Of a DNA stretch of 64,000 nt, positions 37,265 through 51,133 are shown piece after piece. The notes under the pieces are model-generated. The model did not search any database and had not been told where the DNA came from. It saw only the letters and a program-made list of their open reading frames with translations. The stretch comes from Sinotaia quadrata (lineage: Eukaryota; Mollusca; Gastropoda; Architaenioglossa; Viviparidae), in assembly GCA_028829895.1 (NCBI GenBank), contig CM054181.1, positions 110,446,860 to 110,510,859 of the forward strand, in the 5' to 3' direction. The translations under genes and the position numbers were made by a program. The stretch's first letter is position 1, and each line of letters begins with the position of its first letter.

Positions 37265-39339
37265 TTAATTTCAAATGACCGGAAGAAAAAGCAAAGATGT
37301 TAATGTCCAAATGGAAACTTCCACAAGTCTAGGATGCTGAGTATTGGACTTTTGTGAAAAAGTCTAATTCTAATAATATTGTCAAGGGTAGCATGAATCT
37401 AAGTGAAAAAATAATAATGAAGATGTAATTCTAATAACAATATCAAAAGTGGTATAGATCCAATTAAAAAAGTGAAGATCTACAACTCAGTAATGTCAGA
37501 GGTGGCATGGATCTAACTGAAAAATAAATGATGAAAATCTAAATCTAATACTAATGTTAGAGGATAGCAAAGGATTCCAGAACTAATGAAGATCTAATTG
37601 CAATAATAATGTCAGAAGGTAGCAAGGATCCAACAGAAGAAAGAAACTAGCAGTTCAATTAGCAACATGGCCTCAATTTATGCACAGCCCTAAATGCCAT
37701 AAATCTTGCACAAAGAATAACAGTTTACTGCTGTTTAGAGTACACTTTCATCACTTAAACAAGCGTACACAACATATACAACATACAACCAAACAAAGAG
37801 TTATTTCGTTGATTCAAGAAAACTTTGGAATGCATCACATTTGACTTGCTTTTGGTGCTAGCAATGATTAACACAGAGTCAAGCAAACAATGCCTGGGGA
37901 CCTGTGCTAGTAAAATACAAAACAGAATATTCACTCAGAATTCGACAGCAGATTTTTAAAATAACACCACCAGAGTACATCATTCCTAAAGCTTAGCTTT
38001 ATGTGGACCACTGCAAATTGTACATACATTTACACATGCCATTCTGATAAATTTGTTTCCTGTGAGACAGAATTGCTGGCAAGAAGAATAACATGCATCA
38101 ACCCTGCACTCACGCATTTTTTTAATATTTTATATTTCCTTATATCTGTGAAGAATGAAGGCATGGGTAGCCCCATCTACCCATCCAACAAAACTTTACA
38201 GCCACGTTATTGCTATTCCTTCGTGAACTTGTCTTCCACTAATTCTGCACACTGTACACGTGGATTGTCACAGTCTTGCCAGAAAGTTGCCAGAATACTT
38301 TGCACCTTGGTAAAACTCTGGATAAGTCACAATCAGATTGCCTGTCCAGCCCTTAGTATTTGTAAGCATTAGTTAAATTACAGTAGCAGTGCAGACTGCA
38401 GTTCCTTTTATTACAATTAGTATTTTGGGGCAGAGCAACGTTTTGCAGAAAGGGCTTGCAGCTGATGAAATAATTTCATGAGACCAGTCTAAGTGGCTGT
38501 TGGTCTTGATACACATTCTTTACATTTACACATTGGGTTAAACAGGGTATCTGTTTTTAAAAGAGTCCCAATTATGCAATATACAAAATTACTTTAAATC
38601 CTAACAATGACTAATGCAATGTATCCTGAATTTATGGTAGAAAATTACATGTAATTATATTTATTTTTAAAGGATGCCTCTAGTCTCTATTATGCCGTGA
38701 GAGGGGAACTGTTGGTCCTTTAATCCACTACTGTACTGATGCTTTTATATATAAACGTGTAAATGTGAAGGTTTTGAAAATATTACAGTGAAGGTATTTA
38801 GAAAACAGCATTAGTCCTCATTTATGCGAGTGTCATTCTGCTCAAAATTAGCTGCGCAGGAATCAGTCATGTAGAATCAATGCCTGCATACGGAGTTGTC
38901 CCCCTTACACATGAATCTTGCAATAAAGTTCAATGAGGTTTGCCATCATGTGTGGCAAACCAACTCACAAAAGAAAACGTGTTTCCACTCTATGTGGGAA
39001 AATTACTCATCCTGTTTCAAATCATTACAAATCTTAAAATCAGCCTAATTTTTCAAACTTCACATGCCACAGCACAGTCGGTAGTGCCAGATTCAAGGGA
39101 GATAAACAAAGTGGAAAGAAGCCTGGGAATTCAAATGTTTGCATTTCACACAAATACTGTTTTTCCATGAAAGTTTATCTACACCCTCCACCAAATAAAA
39201 AAAATAATAAATAAACCAACAGCAAAGGAACTGTCACATTTACTGTTGCCACAGCTGTGTTTGGAAGGCGACGGAAATCTTTGAGTTACACTGCTTTATC
39301 ACAGATGTACAGACTACAACTACAAACCATTCACATGTA
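37265..39339. other. Probable 3' UTR and flank of the hexosaminidase gene
   Basis: No second gene is visible. A degenerate TCTAATTCTAATAATA repeat lies at about 37360-37640. A 123-codon plus-strand frame at 38001 has no domain. Confidence 0.35.
38660..38665 (-). terminator. Candidate poly(A) signal for the hexosaminidase gene
   Basis: AATAAA on the minus strand about 680 bases after the stop. Another is at 38407-38412. The region is so AT-rich that several such hexamers occur by chance, so the true 3' end is undecided. Confidence 0.25.
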
Positions 39340-39585
39340 CTAGGATGAAGTGGACTGCTTCCTGTGAAAGGCTGATCCTGAGAACTCAAAAGCCTGCATC
39401 CAGATGGTGGTATAGCACATGAAGTAGACAAAAAGTACACCCAAAAACACCAGAAGGATTGTGCGGTTGCGACAGATGCGCAGCTGGTATAGGCGACCAT
39501 TGGAGCGGGTGAGGGCTAGCACCAGCACAAAAGCAAGGATTGCTACTGCAATCAACATGGTGATGTTGTTACCTAAACGCAGCAG
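39340..39585 (-). CDS. Hexosaminidase last coding exon: two transmembrane helices
   Basis: The acceptor GTCATGCAG joins in phase 0 and runs 81 codons to TAG at 39340-39342. Residues 396-413 and 430-451 are strongly hydrophobic and long enough to span a membrane. Between them is a 16-residue loop with five Arg. By the positive-inside rule the loop is cytosolic and both ends face the lumen or exterior, which suits a secretory enzyme domain on the N-terminal side. No ATG starts this frame, so it is not a separate gene. Human HEXA and HEXB lack such a tail. Confidence 0.7.
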   Translation of the reverse strand: MLRLGNNITMLIAVAILAFVLVLALTRSNGRLYQLRICRNRTILLVFLGVLFVYFMCYTTIWMQAFEFSGSAFHRKQSTSS

Positions 39586-41839
39586 CTGCATGACAAATAA
39601 AGAAAAGAAATCAGAGCCCAAATGCTCTCTATTGCCAAACATTCACTCATGTTAGTACATGCTCACTTAAATAAAGAAGTCACTTTGGTCATACAGCTGA
39701 AATTATTATTAGTAAGATGTGAAACCTATTATTATTATAATTATTATTATTATAAAAGTTACATTCTGCAAAAGTAATTATGGACTGGTTATATTGCTTT
39801 ATTATTAATACTGTATTATTATTAAACTGATGTGAAAGAAAGCATACCCAAGAGCAATCAGCAGCAATATTTTCAAGTTTTGCACCTGAAACGTTCCCTG
39901 TCTGGCAGGCACCCTGGCAGCCAGCAGGCCTATGGCGGTTGACACCACGTCGCTGGCAGTAATCTGGTCCACTCACCTGGCCAACGCTCAGTCCACGCCT
40001 GTGATTAAATACAATTAATTCTTAAACATAGCAATCACTGTTTGCACATCATCAGGATGACAGCAACTGATCCATAATTATGTCTGAGTTACATTGTTAA
40101 TTTATTTTCAAATCAAGCAAATATCATATTTATGTAAGCAGTAATTTATTTTTAAAATTAGAAATTATCATGCTAAAAATCAAATATTCAAATATATACA
40201 TGCTACAATGATACATTCACAACTCATTCTGCATTCTTATCTTGCATAATATGCTGAAAATACATTAACAATTATTGTGTATAATTTATTGATAATTCGT
40301 TCTTAATTCTAACACTTATAATGTATAATTTGCTAAATAACTAAATCTTAATTCTAAAAACTGTCATGTATATTTTGCTGTTATCAACTCATTCATAAAT
40401 TAACAATTAACATATATAAATGGCTTATAATTCATTCTTAAATCTAATTATTAACATGTTTAATTTGCTGATAACAATTCTTTTTTAAATCTAACAATTA
40501 TCATGTTTAATTCACTTGACGACAATGTATTCTTAAATCTAACAATTATCATGTCAATTCACTGATGAAAATATATTCTTAAATCTAACAATTATCATGC
40601 TGAATTTGCAGAGAGCAATTAACTTTTACATAAAATTCAAATCTTCAACCCAGCAATCAGTCCATCTGTAATATGCCCACAACATTTTAAAAAAAATTAT
40701 GATTTTTGAAACATTCATAGTCATGTATGGTTTAGCACTTTTCAACTTTTACCAGGTAAAGTGTTTGATTTATTCTAGATGTCAAAATTTAAGATGAAAG
40801 TAAGAGTAAACTGACAAAGTCAAACAAACACCGATATTACTAGTAAACAGAAGTGGAGAGAAAAGGGAAAAATGAAGGGAGCTAGATAAAGAAGAAATGA
40901 AATAAAGAGAGACTGAGAATGTGAGTTTGTGAGAAATAAGATGAAATTAAATAAAAAGGAAAATAAATTCCTAATCAATCAACACCTAGATTTGTTGAAA
41001 ATGAGAAAGAGAATTTCTGGTAACAGAGAGGACACAAAGAGAAAAGTACTTGTGTGCACATACATGCACACACACACACACACAAACACAGCAAATATCA
41101 CAAGAAAAGTTGAATGATGGTAATAAAAATAATATCCATTTAAAATGCAGCAATGATAGTTTATATCTGTCATAAATTAATAAAGGGAAATATAAACTCT
41201 CTAGCCATGCAAATTGAATATTTTTTTCACATAAATACAAAAGGAGATAGAAAAAACACAAACTAAAACAACCAACCTCAATCAAACAAAACACAATGAA
41301 TGTTGAAATCCCAACAAAAATAGAAAGTTTGTAGATCAATATTTAGTTTACACGTTATAAAATATTATTTCAAAAGTACTATATTAAAATTAAAATGACA
41401 GATGAAAAAGTCTTGCACATTTGAACTTAAGGGATATCAATCAATCCATATTCTGCAACCAAACTTTTTCTGGGATTAATTTTGGTTTTGCAACCAGATA
41501 GTGCTAAGAAAACCTGTCCACAAAACGAATATATTGGGCAATAACTTTTCAAATTGCAAATATCAATGTACAATCTCAAACAACTAAAGCATATTAAATT
41601 TTAGATTTTAAAATTTTATATTTATGCTTTAATTCATTTAAGTAAGGAAAAGATAACTTGTAAGCTTACAGTAGCATGCGGCATCTGTGTTCAGACAAAC
41701 GCCCACCAGCTGTGTCTAGATTACGTGTTTCCTTGCTACTCCATAAGCGCTCTGCAACTGCTGAGGCACGTGGCCTGAAAGAAGCAATACATGAGACAAT
41801 GGGGATAGTGAAGCTCTGGAAATGAATGTGAAAAGTGGG

Positions 41840-41875
<36 letters not shown>

Positions 41876-44800
41876 AATTGTGAAAAATGAGGCCATACCT
41901 GGAACAATTGAAAAAAGTTAGGCTATAATTCAAACAAGTGTGAAAAATGAAAGCTCTGAGGAGACAATGCAGAAACAACTGTGAAAAGTGAGGTACTTGA
42001 GGCACTGTAGAAAGAGAGTCCAGAATCATCAATACATGAAACCACTGTGAGGCCATGCATGGAACAACTGTGAAAAGTGAGTTCATATATAAAACAATTG
42101 TGAATAAAGTGAGGCGATTAATGAAACAAACATGAAAAGTAAGGCCACATATGAAACAACTGTGAAAAATGAGGACTTGAGGAGGCAATACATGAAACAA
42201 CTGTGAAAGGTGATACTCTGAAAACATCAATATATGAGAAAACTTTGAAAAGCAAGGTTTTGAAACATCAATACAAGATACAATTGGGAAAAATCAGTCA
42301 GAAGACATGATTATGGCTTCAAGTACTGCTTGAATGATTCAAACTGAATGCAAATTACTCGAACAGACTGTGAGGCAGAGTATTCTGAAAGAAAGGGGGA
42401 GAGAACTAAAATGAATATACTTTCTTTTACTAGGACAAATCATGTAAACACAAGGGCATGTTCACTACGCAAATTATAAACTATACTGACTAGTATAAAC
42501 TAAATTATAAACTAAAGCTGACTATTACAAATAAAACTGAATAAAAGAACTATTTTAAAACCACAATAAAAATGAATACATAAATGAATGAAACTATCAA
42601 TAGTTAAAATCACGGTACAAGTTAGATGGTTGCAAACAGATATAAAGGACATACACACATCATAGTAAGAGATGACATAAAAGTTAAAGAGGAAAAAAAA
42701 CAAATCATATCTATATAATGTATATTAGAAACAATCATATGCTGGAATCAATACAGAAAAAATTACAAACAAAACAAGCACACATCCTTAATTATCTGAC
42801 TTTTTGTTCTACATGTTAAATCATGATAATTATTGGTTGGGAATAAAGTCTTAATGTAATATTAAAAGTGTGATGCATGTAAACTGATATCTCTACCCTG
42901 ATTTTCACAATCAGTACATTATACATTATGAACACAGTATCATAAAATCAAATATGTTGAAAATCCATAAAATATTTCACCAAAAGAAAAGGGGACAATG
43001 AAAAATAAAAACAGAGAGAGAAAAAAACAAGGAGAGAGAGAAAGAAAAACATAGAGGGAGAAAGAAAAACAGATAGGGAGAGAAAGAAAAGCAGAGGGAG
43101 AGACAGAAAAACAGAGGGAGAGAAAGAAAAGCATTGAGTGAGGGAAAGAAAACCAGAGGGAGAGAAAGAAAAACAAAGAGGGAGAGAAAGAAATACATAG
43201 AGGGAGTAAAAGAAAAGCAGAGGAAGAAAAACACTAAGGAGAAAAAGAAAAACAGAGGGAGAGAAAGAACAAGAGAGAGGGAGAGAAAGCTTTACAATTC
43301 AGGTGGTCTACAAACAACTTAGATGCAAATATCATGAACTTAAAAAAAATATATATCTGAATTTTATTAAAAAATGAATTAAATCAACAGTGATGAGGGA
43401 AATAAAACTTGAATAAGTTAAGACATTCATAATGGAGATACATAGGCAGGTACAGAAAGCTTAGGTGTTCTTCTTATAGAATAACTACGATTGTAATGTA
43501 TTTATTTAAAATTATTTATCAAGACAAGAAACAACAAGTCTTACCATGTGAACGATATAAGATTTTCACTGTCAATGTACTCTGCCCACAGACAAGCTTC
43601 CCCACCTTTTACTTTCTTCTCATTGATTGTGTACCCTGCAAAATCCCCCAAAGCATATATTCAGTTACAGAAAATCATTATGAAAAGTAAGACACTAATT
43701 ATGTAACTACAGTCTGACTTGTTACAGTTTATAAGATCAAGTTAGTAACAATCAGCCATAAGACTGCAACAGAACAAGAAAAGGCTGATTCTATAAATCA
43801 GTCTGTTGTAATAAATTGACTTTTAAGAAAGTAAGAAATAAAGGGTGCTGTAAACCTCTTTAAAATAAATGACTTCTTTTTAAAAATTAGTTTTTGTTAG
43901 TGCAAGTGCACTAAAATATGAAAACAACGTTTTTTTTTGTAAATGTCGGTAACAACATAATACCAAGAGCACCATATTTCAGGACATGCATCTGTATATA
44001 GAAAAACATATGTTTCTATATCTCCAGATATTTATTAGTAACAGTGTATTCAATTATGGACAAGTTTTATTCTCTTTTTCTATATACTTGTCTGTAATAG
44101 TGTACTCAATTATATTGAAAAATCTGTTTCTATGTATCTGTAACAATTAAAACTCTATTTATAGACAGTTTTTATTTTATATACCAATCAGTAATGGAAA
44201 ATATGCTCTAGGTATCTCTCTGTAACACAACATTCAAATATGAAAACATGTCTAAATATTTGTCTGTAAGTGAAATATTCAGTTGAAAAAAAATGTTCCT
44301 AGAAAGCTGTCACAGAACATTCAGAAAAAATGTTTCTAGATGTTGGTCTGTAACAGAATATTCAATTATGAAAAAGATGTTACAAGATCTATGTCTGTAA
44401 CAAGACATTCATCTATTGAAGAGAAGTTTCTAGCTGCAGAGTTTTAGATGTCATTCTATACCATTCATCTTGGAAATGATGTTTCAATACGTGTTACACA
44501 TAGCAAAAAGTTCAGCTGTGGAAAAGTTGCTTCTTGACATTTCTTTGTAATAGTACTTTCAACCGTGGGAAAGTTATGTCTAGACATCTGTCAGCAGAAG
44601 CATATTCAAACAATGGAAAGTTTCTTTATTTTCCAGTAATAATTCAGCTGTCTAACTAATAGTTCAGAACATTTTGATCCATTGTATCTTCAGCAGCATT
44701 ACCTGGACAGTAAACAAGATCATCATTCGTAAATAACAATATATACTTTACCAATCACCGCACAGCATACATAGAAACTTATAATAGTCAAATATCACTT

Positions 44801-47800
44801 AACAGGAAGTTCCATGATGGATATTCTTGTAATGACCAAGTAAAAATGCATGTGTCCACATGTGCACATAAACATAAATAAAGACAAACAGTTATTAGTT
44901 ACTTCTGAGGGTTGTCCACTATTTTTGCAAAATTTACTAGTCAACAAACTGTAGAAAAGTTATTATGTTAGTGTTAAAACTTGAAACTCATCCAAAAGCT
45001 TTACTGGATATAAGCACCCACTGTCTAAAATGATGGAGAATGGTCAAAGTACCTTTAAAAGAATATGCTTTATTAATCCTTTCATTAAAATGTGCATTGA
45101 ATTTGAAATATGTAATCAATATACGTACATACTACTTGCTGAGCACAATTACTCATCTGATCCAGATTCTTTGTTTTGTTTGTTCTTTGATTGCAAATTT
45201 AGACATGAACCAACATTTTAATCGACAGAAGTTACAAAAATATATAAAGTCATTAATGATGTCGATAATTATCCAAGGCAGGCAGTGCCGGATTAAACCC
45301 TGTGGAGGCTCCAAGACAGTCAAAATCTCGGGGCTCCCGTCGCAAATGATCTCTTAATACGTTTTTCTATTTTACCAACCAACAATTTTAATAAACTAAT
45401 TTTATTACACAAAACAAACATTAACAATTTTTAATGTTATTAAACAAATTAACATATTATGTTATTTCAAGATAATATCAATTCAATATTACTTCGATCC
45501 GTTGTCGCGGGGACCCTATAAAGCGTGGGGCTCATAGGCCGGTGCCTATTTGGTAATTTGGCACTGATAGCAAGAGGTTTAACATAAGGACGAATGGTAA
45601 GTTTAACTAGGGATAAATACCAAGTGCATCACTGGTAATTAAAGAAAGATTAGCCATGGTATAAAGCACAGTATTTGTAAAATCAGGAAGTTGTGAAATA
45701 TGAAGAAGAGGAAGGGCAGAAATGGGATAAAGAGGTTCACCAAAAGGAGGAAGTTGTATAATGGGACAAACAGTTAGTTTACCAACCAGACACACATGCA
45801 GTTTGTTGTACATTGGAACCAGTACAGAGTATATTAATGGAACAAAACGGAATTGTATTTAAGAGGACCCAACAGAACTGTATTTAAGAGGACACAACGG
45901 AACTGTTCTTAACAGGACACTCAGAAACTATAATAATCAGATACACAGAAAGTTTAGAAATGGAGAACACATTATAGTAGAGGAACTAAAATCCATCAAA
46001 AAGGACAAACCACTCAGTGGCATCCAAAACCAGATTCAAATAAACATGCCCATAAATTTTACAAAGGGCAAGCCACTCTTACAAATTTCATGTTCAGTAT
46101 TAAATAGTATGGCCATGCAGTATTAATCCCCTCACCCAGTAATAATCAAGTAATAACAGTACATCGAAAAAGTAAAGTTGTGACATAACCAATACTTAAC
46201 ATGAAAGAAAATTAAAGTGAGATATTTTCTTTCGCTGAATAAACATGAAATTTCGTACTGGTCAAGCATCATGAAGTTTCTTTCCCTTTCCTTCTAAGCT
46301 GCAGGGTCAGCAATTATGAATAGAAAGCTGCATCACCAGGCATATTCTTTTTGCACTTAATTTAGGATATAAAGATATCTATAACTCTTGGCCTAGACCA
46401 CTTCTAGAGTTTCTGGAAGTGCGAGCAAAATGTAAAAATAGCCAACTGATAGTGTCAAGCGCATGCGTGCTGCTCATTTACTTCATGTCAATGACCAAGT
46501 TATGCAATGAAATTAAACACTAGAAAAACACTGAAATGAAGAGAAAGTTCTGGTAATTCCATTGAAAATTATAAATATATAACAAAATGTGAATAATCCG
46601 GCTGTCGCCATTTCACAGCTGATTCTAAAATGCTTCAGCAATCATATGCATAAGTAGTAATTTTACTGAATTGGCAGGAAAGTTGTCAAATTTTATCTTT
46701 TTTTCCTTCTTGTCATTTAAAACTATTTTCAAGAGAGCATTTCTTTCACTAAGATTTTACGTAAAATATTATCCGTTATACTTTCTCAAACTCTATTTTA
46801 AAGTATGATCATTTATAGGAAATAGGTTTCTTATTTCATTTATTTCTTATTAAGACAATCTTACTTCTCTCCCTTGCAATAGTCACAATAATTAAGCACC
46901 CTGGATCTAGATGTTTGTAACTAGAACACGCGGTCAACTTTTCCGTTAATAGGATCGAATTATAACTCTAGGTTTATATTACATGGATCAAGGTTCTAAG
47001 TGTGAAAAAGAAATAAATTACACATGCTGCAAAGACAATGGACTACAGGTCATTCACATGACCAGCCGTTCCCTCTAGTGACCTAGATCTTGAGTTCGAT
47101 CTATTTCTCTTCCACTTTCTCTGACAAGCTTGCGCAGAAGCCCCGTGCAAAAAAAAAGAAAAAAAAGAAAGAAACTCCCACAAAGCGAAACACACCAAAA
47201 AATCAGAAGCATACTAATACTCACCAAAACAAAAACAAAAAATTGACTACGAATAACAATTAACTTTCGCACACTGGAGAAGCACGCATACAAGGAAACA
47301 AACGCATAGAAGGAAACAAACGCATAGAAGATACAAACGCATAGAAGGAAACAAACGCACAGAAGGAAACAAACGCATAGAAGGAAACAAACGCATAGAA
47401 GGAAACAAACGCATACAAGGAAACAAACGCATAGTCGGTAACGAACAACTTACAATTTCACAAACCAGAAACACACACGTAGGAAACAAAGCGCACGAGG
47501 AAACATTACAATTCATAATTCCACATACAGAAACACGCGCTCATGCATAAATATTTTTTGTTAGAAACACCCGACCAGTCAATAGAAACATCCGCCGAAT
47601 CAGATATCCACACAAATAGTAACATACGCCCATGCAAACAGTCACAGACACGTTCATCCAATTAACAGTATGCACTAACAGAAGAAATAATCTTACAAAA
47701 CCCAAGCACGTACAAAAAAATGTTCATTTAATATGTCAGTCGCACACGAAATTTTGTAAATTATTAAATTTTACAATCATGATTTAAAATCTGAATGGCT

Positions 47801-48949
47801 TCACAAAAGAGAAGAAGATAATTTTACGTGATAACAGGCAGCTAGCTAGCTTGCTTGCTTGCACCAAGAGGACAACTAAATGGGACCAAATAATTAATTC
47901 TTATCTGTCAACTGGAATATTTAAAATGATTTGTTCAGTTATGTATTATTATTTTTCTTAAAAAGGAATATAATTATTTCTTGTTTTCTTTCGTAGTTCA
48001 TTTTTTAAGTGCGTTCATTATGATTGTATAATATTTTAGTATCTGGTGCAATATTTGTATTTTTCTGTTAGACTGCCTAATGGAAAAATCTCAAAATGGC
48101 GTGACGTACTGGCATGTTTATGAGAATAAAAAACAAAGAGTTATTTATACATTTTTCATTTGAGCTGTAAAAAGTGCCTGATACAAATGCGAAACAACTC
48201 CCGAGGGCCGAAATATAACCAGTGTGACCAGTATTCTTATACCTCTCCTCCCAATACATCCACCATCCTCCAAAGGATCTGTTTATCAATACAATGTAGT
48301 GGTGTTTTCTGAGTTATCAATACAATGCAGTGGTGTTTTCTGAGTTATCAATACAATGCAGTGGTGTTTTCTGAGTTATCAATTCAATGTAGTGGTGTTT
48401 TCTGACATCAATTCAATGTAGTGTTTTCTGAGTTTTAGTTTTATGTTACAAGGGTTTCATGTAGTTATTAAAGACTTTTGACAGAAAGATTTGACACTGC
48501 ATAGTCTTTTAAAAAAGGCAAAATAAATAAATACAAATTATCGAATGAAGATAAAGTTCGTAAGAGCAGCAAACACATTGTTACGTGTAAAAAAATAAAT
48601 AAATTACATTAATGGGTATGGATCTCCAATCTAAGTAGTCTGTCGGACATCCTGTCTAGGGTACAAATAAAAGGAACGATTAGCAGCACTCACTCACTCA
48701 CTCACTCACTTACTCACTCACTCACTCACATTGACGCCCGTATGACACATACACACACAATTAAAGGAGATAACACACATATACACAAAAGGAAATGAAA
48801 TAAGAACTCGCATACAAATGGAAAGAAGTGAAATAAACAATGTCCAGCCATGACAGATTTGAAACACAGCACAAAACAAGTTCCCATGGAAATTACTGTA
48901 AAAGATAAACCGTGATTTATCAACCAAACACCAAGTGGTGCCAAACAAC

Positions 48950-48987
<38 letters not shown>

Positions 48988-51084
48988 AAATTACTCTAGT
49001 TACTCTGACGCTATAAGAAAGTACTACAAATAAAAGGTAAACACTACTAATCCCAAATCCACAATAGGGGGTAGGGCACTGAGCGGGTCTCGTGACTTAC
49101 CACGATGACGCTGGAAAGGATTCGAGGAACGAGCTGGAAAGAAAACAACATGAAAACAAATTCCTTACAACACATTTATAGGATTACGGATTCGAGGTCT
49201 GAGCAAGAAAAGGAAAATAAAAACATGCAAAATACCAATCCTTACTACACATTACAAGGACTAGTATTTGAAGAATGCGCCAGAAAAATAAAAACACCAG
49301 TCATTATATTATACACAGCAGGATTAAGGGTATGAGATTTGGAAAAATCACAAACAATATAAAATCCTATACAATATTAAAGAAAACGAGGACTGAACTT
49401 GGACCACCCCCACCACCCCCATCCCCCCGGAAAATTCCTTACTAAATAATACTAGGATTAACGGAAGGAATGAACAGCGTCCTTCAACGTAAACCGCTCA
49501 ACCAAGCCTGACTTCGTGCACGTTTCAAGGCCAGACTCTCGGGTATGTATAAACGTGCATAATTGTTTGCATTTCAAACTGCATATACAGATGCATTTAA
49601 ATGTCTCATTTATTACATAGTCCAACGCGTACAGAGAACATTTTTGAGTATTCTTAAGCGATACCTTTTACTCACCTTTTGTCCTCGTCATTCTGTAGGT
49701 ATTTTTTTACTATTAATTATAAAACAACAAAAAGAAAGCAATAAATGTTAACATTTCGAGTTAAAACACGCATTTTCCGCATGGATAACAGTCTGAAAAA
49801 TGAAATGTTGCCGTTTCTGTTTTGTCTGAGGCTTTATATAGACCACATTCCTGGGTTTTACAGTGTCTCTCTTCCTCAGACCGGATCTTGTATAGACCCA
49901 AAGAAAGTCTGCTTCGTGCATAAACATCAGACCCTGTCCGGATCTTCGAAACGCGGTGGCATTACGTGTCCGGCTCGAGATGGGTTATGTGCAGAATGCG
50001 AGGTTTAGCCAATTACCGGACAATCCTGCGAAGGCGGGTGATCTGAAGAAATTAATTGATCTCATCCAAAGTGACCACCCTCCCAGTCCTTCCTCAAACT
50101 ATTCTGGGATATGAAAGAGATGATAAGCGTTATGTTTTCACCATGGCAGGGCTATATGGGAAACAAAATATACAATACAGCACAAGTGTAATAATTAAAC
50201 ACCAACAGGGACAAACAATCAGTAGCCTCTAAGAAGTGATAAACGACAAACAATGAACAAAAGAAACAATGAAAAAGAAATAACGTCAGCTGGAAACCAA
50301 TCGACGATTGCAATTGGAACACAACACCGAAGACAGGATGAATGGAAACCCAGGCTTCAAACCGAAGCAATCAAAGACGCTTGAAAGAGTAAATAGATTT
50401 TCTCATTCGCCATTTCTCAGGCAAGAAACCAGTGCTGAATTGCCCACGCAGCCCAGACAGAGAGACGCCGAACAGCCTGTAAAACGTCAAATGTCTTTGT
50501 CTGCGCTGGACAAAGACTTTAGGTACAATATAAAAAAGTTAAGATTTTTAAAATTGAAAGCAAACGACATTTTAAAATAAAGATCCCATCAATTCAACAT
50601 TAAACTAAATTCGACAACTGCTGCTTTAAATAAGTGTTACTAAGTTTTAGTTTTAAGGTGCAGTACAGACAAACATATCGAACGGCTTACCGAAAGTCGT
50701 GTCGGCAGGGTCGCATTGGTAGTATTTGGGCCATTTTACTCCGTATTCCATGTGGTCCAGGTACCAGCAGGTGGAGTAGAGGACATCGTAGCCCAGCGAA
50801 ATCGCGCGACTCACGTCCGCCATGTCTCCCATCCACACCTGGATGAGGGTGTCGTTCGGCAACTGCACACAAGAACTCAACAGATTCGTCCAGATGTTTT
50901 TTTATGTTTCGCTGGCAGGCATCACATCACGCAAAGTTATCGTGTCAACCATTTTCACTTTAACACCTCCCCGCTAAGTCCCTCAAGGGCAAACTGCAGG
51001 GAAGCAGGGACCGCTCCCTCCTACTATTTATAATGTCTGCCCTCTCATGCCAGTGAAGGGCTAAAGTTGAAATCGTTGCACATT

Positions 51085-51133
<49 letters not shown>

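Noticed and set aside
38001..38372. 123-codon plus-strand frame
   Set aside because: No domain, many Cys and Ser without a pattern. It lies antisense to the probable hexosaminidase 3' UTR.
47247..47516. Minus-strand repetitive membrane-like frames
   Set aside because: Produced by an 18-bp tandem repeat, whose length keeps any frame open.
48150..48260. GCGAAACAACTCCCGAGGGCCGAAATATAACC considered a retroelement 3' end
   Set aside because: The similarity to the 17.1-kb motif is too short and no element borders are visible.
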